A DNA stretch of 26,758 bases from Welwitschia mirabilis (taxonomy: Eukaryota; Gnetophyta; Gnetopsida; Welwitschiales): positions 254,081,301 through 254,108,058 of the forward strand of contig JBOZIK010000001.1 in assembly GCA_051453625.1 (NCBI GenBank), given 5' to 3'. Made by a program: the position numbers and the translations under genes. Numbering within the stretch: the first letter of the stretch is position 1; each line of letters starts with the position of its first letter. The notes below the pieces were generated by a model. The model had not been told where the DNA came from. It did no database searches and worked only from the letters and a program-made list of their open reading frames with translations. Shown here piece after piece: positions 20,032 to 26,758 of this stretch.

Positions 20032-20452
20032 TGTAATATCCCATTTTACGAATTCCAGATTACTTTGCATAGAAAGGAATATATAAAATAATATACCAAG
20101 ATCAATAAGAACAACAAGGAATAATTTAGAAAGAATAAGGCTTTTATTATTAATAGCAGAAAATTACATTTCTTTTTATTAGCCAATAGCTCTAGACTAG
20201 TGGTTAAAGTTAAAGACATAGACTATGACCTGAGTCCCTATCCTAGGGACCCTGGGGTTAACCAAGATTATTATTAGTTACATCCATCTAGTCTATCCAT
20301 CTACAACTAATGCCATAAGCATATATTAAATAATGAAAAACACATCTTTTAATAATTGGGTTCATACACATTAACATTTCTATTAACTATGCTCAATTAT
20401 CATTTAACACACTTTATTATACAATTAATAAACAATTAATAAATTTATAACA
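20032..20452 (-). repeat. 3' LTR of Ty3/gypsy element
   Basis: A 421-bp stretch with TG...CA ends on the plus view ('tgtaatatccca' to 'tttataaca'). On its left it abuts the interrupted copia gag, and on its right lies a polypurine tract followed by the end of gypsy pol. On the element's own (minus) strand it runs from 'tgttataaa' to 'gggatattaca'. The five bases 'attga' (20027-20031) are the candidate target duplication. The matching 5' LTR is not in the window, so the borders rest on the terminal dinucleotides, the PPT and the sudden loss of the copia gag frame. Confidence 0.72.
20193..20263 (+). other. tRNA-like segment inside the gypsy LTR
   Basis: An A-box-like 'tagactagtggtt' (20193-20205) is followed by a B-box-like 'ggttaacc' (20256-20263). 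Between them lies a perfect 7-bp stem with a 3-base loop (20234-20250). Spacing is longer than in most tRNA genes but possible for one with a long variable arm or a tRNA-derived SINE head. No complete cloverleaf was found. It may simply be LTR sequence. Confidence 0.25.
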
Positions 20453-20475
20453 TTAAATTCCCTCCCATTTAGGAA
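20453..20475 (-). other. Polypurine tract region of the gypsy element
   Basis: On the minus strand 'aaatgggagggaatttaa' lies directly before the LTR start. Its G-rich purine core and location between pol and the LTR fit a plus-strand priming site, with a few T substitutions near the border. Confidence 0.65.
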
Positions 20476-20629
20476 TCATGCTCATCCTTGACTACGGTTT
20501 CTTCTCTACTTGTATCATTTCTAAATCCATGCTCCTCAAGATTATTTCTTGTATGGTTTACAAAACATAATGAAAAAGAGAAGATATCGTTTATTAATAT
20601 ATACATTAATAATGTAAACAAAATTGTAT

Positions 20630-21190
20630 AGTAGGCTTTATTAAAAAGTCTGGGAAGTCTTTTATATGTACTTCCTATTTTTCCATGTTTGTTAGTTATA
20701 GTAGATTCATTAGATAAGTACTTAATTTATTTTTTCATTTATTAATTACCTAGATCTAGTACTTATGAATTTTTCTAGTTGTATTGCGAAAGTCAGGTTG
20801 GGTTTAAGCATGATGTGTTGTTAGTTTAAGGCGTAGTTCTAGTTTCTATCTTTATAGTATGGTTTCATTATGCTCACATGAAAAACTAGATGTATTCAAG
20901 ACATCTATGAAGAAAGTTATAGTTTATATGCTAGATATCCTCTTCTTTAAATTATTTTGAATGAACCACAAAACCATGATGCTAATTTGCTGTACTTCCC
21001 CATCTTCAAGGAGATTATTTTTAGCTTGATTCTTAGTAATACTTATTCTCTAATTTGGAATACATAGGTTTGGTGTTTTTGATCATAATACTTATTGTAC
21101 CAATCTTGTACCACCTATAGTGGTCTTTTTATTTTATTAATTACTTATTTCATCATTTTTAATTCTAAAGGTGTTGTCGTTTTTGATCTC
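20630..21190 (-). pseudogene. pol: Gypsy pol C-terminal region, element 4
   Basis: Downstream of integrase the minus-strand frame continues and ends near 20640 with YKRLPRLF. This resembles the terminal '-YPxLF' of chromovirus pol, preceded by a degraded E-x-T-containing stretch where a chromodomain tail would be. No clear chromodomain core could be read at 20850-21150. Chromovirus placement is therefore an inference from the end motif and from pol order. Confidence 0.5.
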
Positions 21191-21940
21191 TATGAAGGAT
21201 CTGATCATGTGACAGGGGTAGAACAATTCTGTCATACACTACTTCAAATGATGAATATCAAATAGAAGTCCAGAATGTTTGGTTATAAGAAAACTATGCC
21301 AAATGTAGATAGTTCTCCCATGATTTGGGCTTTCCTTCCCTATAACATCATAGAGTGTCTTCTAATATACAATTCACTCTTTTAGTTTAGCCATCTATCT
21401 CTAGGTGATATGTGGTACTAAAGCTAAGTTTGGTGCCTAAGTGGTGGAAGAAACTTTGCAAGAACTCAGACAAGAACTTTGAATCTTGATTAAATACTAT
21501 AACCTATGGTGCATCATGTAATATGAAAACTTCCTGTAATCAAAGTCCCTATTACCACACTAGGGGAAGCCAGAGATATTTCTAGTCTATGAAGCCTTGT
21601 ATTAGAGCTTTTAATTATAATTAAATAAGTTATATTGATTAGCCTATCTACACAAACAAAAATTGCATTATGTTATCTATTAGTGAGGGATAAACTAGTG
21701 ATGAAATCCATGGATATTTTCTCCCATTTCCATTATGTTATTCCTAATAGTTGAAGGAGACTATTGGGTCTTCCTTGATCAATCTTCTTCTATTGACATA
21801 TACAGCAATTATGGATATATTCTTTCAAATCTCATTTTATTCTAAGCTAAGAGTAGTATTTTTATAGCTGGTGGTAATTTTTAATGAACCCAAGATGTCC
21901 TACATATGAGAATTCATGTAGTTCAGACATAAGCTTCCTT
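21191..21940 (-). pseudogene. pol: Gypsy integrase pseudogene, element 4
   Basis: On the minus strand, 21935-21790 reads ELHEFSYVGHLGFIKNYHQL and then EYIHNCCICQ, the HHCC zinc-binding domain with all four ligands in place. At about 21725-21640 comes ISMDFITSLSLTN and FVCVDRLINITY, the first catalytic Asp block. At 21495-21400 QDSKFLSEFLQSFFHHLG then TKLSFSTTYHLEIDG holds the second Asp block and the region preceding the catalytic Glu. At 21330-21260 comes SWENYLHLA and FSYNQTFWTS. Frameshifts and stops occur between blocks. Block order identifies a Ty3/gypsy integrase placed after RNase H. Confidence 0.88.
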
Positions 21941-22259
21941 CTCCATGGACCTTGTGAAATGCATAGGCATCTTCCTTTTTGTAGGTATCCATTCCATGAA
22001 ATCATATATGTATTCACTTATTTTATTTCTTAGAATTATTGATACATCTCTTTGAAGTATGGACTTTTAGTCAAGGATGTTTTAAGGAAGGTAGATAGAT
22101 CAAATGTAACAGTGGTACTAACATGCACCACATTTTGCTTAAAGTACCTACATCTTTGTTCTCTTTCATAGGGGATACTACAATTTGAAGTTATATTCTA
22201 CAAAAAAGACATCTCATATTATTTCTTACATGTTCAAAAGAAGTTGTTTTTGAAAGTAT

Positions 22260-22500
22260 TCCAAGATTTTATGATCTATTTTGAGGAGGAATTTACTTTT
22301 CACAACATAGTATCTATAAACTTTCAAAGCATGTACTATCATTAGCAATTCCAAATCATGAACAAGATAGTTCCTCTCATTTTAATTTATATTTTATGAT
22401 GCATAAGTAATTACCTGATCATCCTAACTGAGTACTACTCCTATTCCTTAAGTAGAAGCATTAGTGGTAATTATAAATGGTTTGTTTATATCCACAATTT
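22260..22500 (-). pseudogene. pol: Gypsy RNase H pseudogene, element 4
   Basis: The minus-strand frame at about 22450-22280 reads GIGVVLS, DDQVITYAS, ERNYLVHDLELLMIVHALKV and YRYYVVKSKFLLKIDHK. This is the RNase H (RT_RNaseH) domain of gypsy pol, ending with the conserved T/I-D-H-K block. The YASR-type Arg codon and several Gln codons have become stops. It sits between RT and integrase as expected. Confidence 0.87.
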
Positions 22501-22669
22501 TGAGGACAGGTGTTGTTGTGAGTAGCAACTATAACATGAGAGATTCTTCCTTACATTTATCATTAAAATTAAATGTGTTGGTTACTTTTGTTAGATCTGT
22601 TAATCATGATATAAGTTGAGAGAATCCTAGAACAAATTTTTAATAAAATCTGGCTAATCTTAAGAAACT

Positions 22670-22961
22670 TTAACCTTGCATAACATCCTTTAGTTCTAGC
22701 CATTCTCTTATAGCTTGTACTTTAGCTAGATCTATTGTGATTTCTTTACTAGAGATAACATGGTCTAGATAACTAAATTCCATTTGAAAGAACTTACATC
22801 TACTTAACTTTGCCTTGAAATTATGCTTTAAAAAAACCTGTAGAATTTTCTTCAAGTGTATAATATGATCTTCTTAATTTTTTGGAATATATTAGAATAT
22901 CATCTAAAAATACAACCATGAATTTATCCAAATAAGATTAGAAAATATCATTCATTAAACT
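22670..22961 (-). pseudogene. pol: Gypsy reverse transcriptase, C-terminal part, element 4
   Basis: On the minus strand the sequence after the gap reads SLMNDIF, one stop, then SYLDKFMVVFLDDILIYSKK. The catalytic box is FLDD at 22910-22899, with both Asp codons intact. It continues at 22855-22670 with a 61-codon open stretch: ILQVFLKHNFKAKLSRCKFF, FSYLDHVISSKEITIDLAK and VQAIREW, the RT thumb and connection segment. This is one of the longest surviving open pieces in the window, but frameshifts separate it from the rest. Confidence 0.9.
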
Positions 22962-23873
22962 NNNNNNNNNNNNNNNNNNNNNNNNNNNNNNNNNNNNNNN
23001 NNNNNNNNNNNNNNNNNNNNNNNNNNNNNNNNNNNNNNNNNNNNNNNNNNNNNNNNNNNNNNNNNNNNNNNNNNNNNNNNNNNNNNNNNNNNNNNNNNNN
23101 NNNNNNNNNNNNNNNNNNNNNNNNNNNNNNNNNNNNNNNNNNNNNNNNNNNNNNNNNNNNNNNNNNNNNNNNNNNNNNNNNNNNNNNNNNNNNNNNNNNN
23201 NNNNNNNNNNNNNNNNNNNNNNNNNNNNNNNNNNNNNNNNNNNNNNNNNNNNNNNNNNNNNNNNNNNNNNNNNNNNNNNNNNNNNNNNNNNNNNNNNNNN
23301 NNNNNNNNNNNNNNNNNNNNNNNNNNNNNNNNNNNNNNNNNNNNNNNNNNNNNNNNNNNNNNNNNNNNNNNNNNNNNNNNNNNNNNNNNNNNNNNNNNNN
23401 NNNNNNNNNNNNNNNNNNNNNNNNNNNNNNNNNNNNNNNNNNNNNNNNNNNNNNNNNNNNNNNNNNNNNNNNNNNNNNNNNNNNNNNNNNNNNNNNNNNN
23501 NNNNNNNNNNNNNNNNNNNNNNNNNNNNNNNNNNNNNNNNNNNNNNNNNNNNNNNNNNNNNNNNNNNNNNNNNNNNNNNNNNNNNNNNNNNNNNNNNNNN
23601 NNNNNNNNNNNNNNNNNNNNNNNNNNNNNNNNNNNNNNNNNNNNNNNNNNNNNNNNNNNNNNNNNNNNNNNNNNNNNNNNNNNNNNNNNNNNNNNNNNNN
23701 NNNNNNNNNNNNNNNNNNNNNNNNNNNNNNNNNNNNNNNNNNNNNNNNNNNNNNNNNNNNNNNNNNNNNNNNNNNNNNNNNNNNNNNNNNNNNNNNNNNN
23801 NNNNNNNNNNNNNNNNNNNNNNNNNNNNNNNNNNNNNNNNNNNNNNNNNNNNNNNNNNNNNNNNNNNNNNNNN
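22962..23873. other. Assembly gap of 912 N inside gypsy RT
   Basis: The two flanks are parts of the same RT domain: LLDQLQ on the high-coordinate side and SLMNDIF on the low-coordinate side. In the family these are only about 54 residues apart. A continuous open frame across the Ns is an artefact of undetermined bases. Confidence 0.99.
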
Positions 23874-24110
23874 CTTTGTAGTTGATCTAATAGATTATTA
23901 ATCCTAGGTAATGGGTATCTATTCTTGATGATTACCTTGTTGAGCTTTCTATAGTTAATGCAAAGCCACAAGGTATTATCTTTCTTCTTAACAAAGAGTA
24001 CTAGTGCTCCCCATGGTGATACATTAGGCTAAATTTTCTCTTCCAATAATAGTTACTTAATTTGTAGCTTCATTTCTCTTAGTTCTACTACTAAAAAGTG
24101 ATAAGGCACT
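23874..24110 (-). pseudogene. pol: Gypsy reverse transcriptase, N-terminal part, element 4
   Basis: The minus-strand frame reads VELREMKLQIK, one stop, LEEKI, then [20 protein letters not shown] and [20 protein letters not shown], ending at the gap with INNLLDQLQ. This is the highly conserved start of Ty3/gypsy RT (the D/N-YR-x-LNK block). The Asp normally seen before Tyr-Arg is Asn here. Continuous reading with few stops makes it the clearest family call in the window. Confidence 0.93.
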
Positions 24111-24815
24111 CATGCTATTGGCTATGCTCCAAGAACTAAGTCAATTGCATTCTATACTTGGGTGGTAGTGTTTTCAAGTCTTCAAACACATTAGAGAATT
24201 CCTATAGTTCTTTTGGTATAAAGGGATATTCTTTATAATTATCTACCTATACTAAGGCAATGAATGCTAGTTTTCTTTTAATAGATTTTATGATTTATTT
24301 GAGTAAGGCTAAAGATATCTTCTTACTCCTCTCCTCCCCTTTAAGGATTCATTTTCTAAAGGAAGTAGATAGTAGGAAGGTCCTTTAGCAAAAATTAATC
24401 TAAACATTATATCTAATTAAGAAAGAAATTCCTAAAATGACATGGTATTCCCCAATTTGGAGACATAAATTTATCCTTAAAATATAAATCATGAATGGTA
24501 TAATTGATAAGGGCAGTAATCCCATCTTATATAAGAACATTACCCTATAACTCTTATGATGAATTCTTGTTCTTTAAATAGAATGATATTTAATTTGTAA
24601 ACTAATGTAGGTGAAATGAAATTGTGTGATGCACTACTATTAACTAGGAATGAAGTAGTAAAAGATGAAATATGATCATATAAGTCTAGGATAAAATATT
24701 AATTGTGAAATACACCTATTTTGATGATAGCACATACTCTTTTGGATGGCATGGGCGGATTTTAAAAAGCTTAAGGTTGACTATACTAAAGAAGATTTGG
24801 TAGTCATGCTTTAAA
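24111..24815 (-). pseudogene. pol: Gypsy protease region, element 4
   Basis: At about 24670-24610 on the minus strand the frame reads HISSFTTSFLVNSSASHNFI, the pepsin-like retroviral protease segment of gypsy elements. The catalytic Asp-Ser-Gly reads Asn-Ser-Ser, so the active site is lost by G-to-A changes. The rest up to RT is the usual protease-RT spacer, mostly unreadable. It lies between the gag knuckle at 24.8 kb and RT at 24.1 kb. Confidence 0.78.
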
Positions 24816-25760
24816 TGGGTAACCCCTGATAATGTGACCTTTATTATGGCATTCATAATAAGTGAGATTTGTTTTGTATGGCTCTCTTACTAGTGGTGTA
24901 TTTGAAGGAGGATGTCTATTCCCTTGGGGATGTTGCTATTCTGTCCATCGATTCTCTTCTCCTTAGAGATAGTATTATGTTTTGTGATAAGCATCTCCTA
25001 TGGACTTAATATTCAAAGTACACAAAACTCTTCTGAGTTTGGGTGGTAAGGTTTCAATGAAACTATTAATTAGCTGCTTTTTTATAAAATTCTTCTGGTA
25101 ATTCTTTTGGTACTTTATGAAGTGCTAGAATTCAAATCAATGTTCATCTAATGGATTCTTTTCCAAGCATAGGCATTGGAACTCCACCTTTTAATATTCA
25201 ATAAAATCTTTTGGGATTTATTTTCTTTTGATCTCTTCAATAAAGTTATCCCTTGGTAGTCTTTATGGGTGTTTCTATTAACATCTGGACCACCATTCAT
25301 ATGCATTTTCTATAAGAAAAGTAGCAGCATATATGCACCATATTTCTAGAGATATATCTAAAAGTTCAAACTAATTCTCCAATTGTTGGATCCAAGATAT
25401 GACTTTCTTGCTTATCCCAGCTTTACTTACATATGTCCTTAGACGTATTATTTTGCAATCTGTTCTCCTTCACATTGTTCAATATTGGGATGGTTAGCTG
25501 TATTTATTAGAAAAGCTTAAATATTGACCTCTATGTTTAATAATCTTATTTAAATCATCTGTAGGTTAATGATGGCTATGAGAGTGTATTATTCTCATGT
25601 AGGTGGTGGCTCCTAAGATGCCCTTGGGCTGTGTTCTGCAGGTCTATCTTCCAAGTGAGAGAGAAGGCTATTAACCCTACTGGCTAATAGTTTATTTTAA
25701 GAGTGAATATGGTTAATTTGGTTTTCCAATTCCTATATTCGTCCATTTATCCTATGTTCC
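24816..25760 (-). pseudogene. gag: Gypsy gag pseudogene with zinc knuckle, element 4
   Basis: On the minus strand about 25400-25020 gives YGAYMLLLF in one frame and, in the neighbouring frames, FLIENAYEWWS, LPRDNFIEEIKRK, IPKDFIEY, FIKYQKNYQKNFIKKQLINS and FIETLPPKLRRVL. These are the ordered Retrotrans_gag blocks with the W-W capsid signature. The nucleocapsid knuckle is at 24860-24819 (YYECHNKGHIIRGY), with the central Cys and His kept and both outer Cys codons changed to Tyr. The 5' part, 25420-25760, is charged and gag-like but not alignable by eye. The start codon was not identified. Confidence 0.78.
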
Positions 25761-26035
25761 ATGATGCACTAGTTTTCTTGACATCCTTATGAAGTCATAC
25801 ATCTCTTCCTTGTTTTGCTAGTATTATTTATCCCTTTTTTCCTCTTCTGGTGGTACTACCTTGTTACAATGTTGCTAGTGGTAATTAGGTAATTGCAACC
25901 ACCTAGTAGTTATAAAATAATTAGAAAAGCATTTTTTAGAAGTTTCCATAAAAACATATTGACATGGATTTCAACTACTAGAAGGGGATATTTGTGTGTT
26001 ACTGAGAATCTAGGGATGAGATCAAAAACTCAAGT
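25761..26035. other. Stretch upstream of gypsy gag, no clear content
   Basis: It should hold the gag start, leader and primer binding site of the gypsy element. No complement of the 'tggtatcagag' type primer site and no copy of the LTR at 20032-20452 could be found here, so the 5' LTR lies outside the window or has been displaced by the repeat array that follows. Confidence 0.45.
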
Positions 26036-26740
26036 TTGACATTAGACACCTATGTGTACTAAATGTAACATTAGACACCCAAGTGCAATGTCAAAGTTTT
26101 GAAAGAATTATGGATCATCTCAGATAACATAGAATGTGAAAACACATCTAGGGCATGAGTGTGATGTCGGATCTCCAAGTGTAAGATCAGACATCCAAGT
26201 ATAACATCATAGGTTCTTACACAGGCAAATGGAATAGGTGATTTTTAAGAAGTAATAGCAGAGTTTATACTTGACAGGAGTAAGTGTATTGTTGAGCACC
26301 CAAGTGCGATGTCGAGCGTACTTATCCAAGTGCGATATCAAAGTTCCTTAGGCAGGTAAGTGGAATAAGTAATTTCTATGAAGTAGTGATAGAAACTAGG
26401 CCTAGTGGAGGTAAGTGCAACATCAAGAATTCAAATGAGACATTAGGCATCTAAGTACAACATTATTTGCAATGTTGGGAATCCAAGTATGACATTGGCC
26501 TTCGAGGAACTTCAAAATGTAATGTCAAATTTTGTGATATCAAGCATGACATCGACCTTCTGAGTGTGACATCAGCCTTCAAAGTGTAACATTGGCCTTC
26601 TAAGAGTGAAACATCAAGTTTAGTGGAATGCAATATCAGCCTTGGAAGTGTGACATCGGCCTTCTAGGAGTATGATGTTGAGTTCAGTTAAGTGCGATGT
26701 TGGCCTTTGAAATATGACATCGGCTATTGCACTACTAATT
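26036..26740. repeat. Degenerate minisatellite with about 20-bp units, GACGTC-derived core
   Basis: At least 20 units of the form ccaagtgcgatgtcg-variant recur, such as 'cccaagtgcgatgtcgag' (26299), 'ccaagtgcgatatcaaag' (26326), 'gtgtgacatcagccttc' (26564), 'gtgtgacatcggccttc' (26649) and 'gtgcgatgttggcct' (26691). The 6-bp core appears as gatgtc, gacatc, gatatc or one more change away. CpG sites are much commoner here than elsewhere. Two copies of a longer unit, starting near 26224 and 26351 (period about 127 bp), carry 'ggcaaatggaatagg' or 'ggcaggtaagtggaataag'. No coding signal was seen. Confidence 0.85.
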
Positions 26741-26758
26741 TACGGTTATTTGATGGGG

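Noticed and set aside
20032-20452. Reading the LTR as a plus-strand element because it starts 'tgtaatatccca', like some gypsy LTRs
   Set aside because: The polypurine tract at 20453-20475 and gypsy pol ending at about 20640 on the minus strand fit a minus-strand 3' LTR better; no plus-strand element body follows.
22955-23971. A continuous 338-codon frame on the minus strand
   Set aside because: Almost all of it is undetermined bases. Only the first 32 residues are real gypsy RT; the rest is not evidence of an open frame.
26036-26740. CRISPR-like array
   Set aside because: Units are tandem and degenerate without unique spacers of constant length, and the context is plant retroelements; it is a minisatellite.

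Overview
The window looks like AT-rich, gene-poor plant nuclear DNA made of old LTR retrotransposons. The evidence is plant-type Ty1/copia and Ty3/gypsy gag and pol homology, an initiator-tRNA-Met-type primer binding site, an env-like plant-retroelement domain, two assembly gaps, strong CpG depletion, and stop codons (mostly TAA/TAG) throughout every recognisable reading frame. No intact host gene, rRNA or canonical tRNA gene, CRISPR array or bacterial-style operon is visible. The species cannot be named from this sequence.

Layout. (1) 1-9524, plus strand: most of one large SIRE/Maximus-like copia element. It has the end of the 5' LTR (1-474), PBS, gag with two CCHC knuckles, protease, integrase, reverse transcriptase and RNase H (about 526-5185). 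A 3-kb segment between pol and the 3' LTR follows, with an env-like reading frame (about 6012-7680), then a polypurine tract and a complete 3' LTR of about 1.38 kb (8142-9524). (2) 9525-16280: 6.7 kb of very AT-rich DNA. Its only recognised content is a decayed copia gag on the plus strand (11266-11960). It also holds an exact 34-bp tandem duplication and two relatively open frames of unknown identity (13311-13556 and 14766-15229). (3) 16290-20031, minus strand: a second, different copia element, from RNase H (low coordinates) back to gag, with gag cut off at 20031. (4) 20032 to at least 25750, minus strand: a Ty3/gypsy element, probably chromovirus-like, with 3' LTR (20032-20452), PPT, integrase, RNase H, RT (interrupted by a 912-N gap), protease and gag. 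Its 3' LTR abuts the broken copia gag, so it appears inserted in the older copia. (5) About 26036-26740: a degenerate minisatellite of about 20 bp units with a GACGTC-derived core, part of which forms a longer repeat of about 127 bp.

Nothing here works as an expressed gene set: all elements are dead and mutually nested or adjacent. The most notable signals are the env-like frame, the two unrelated repeat sets that both appear to derive from a GACGTC core split by CpG decay, the gypsy-into-copia junction, the extra gag fragment, and an unexplained frame at 14.8 kb. I did not find convincing evidence of a previously undescribed biological system.
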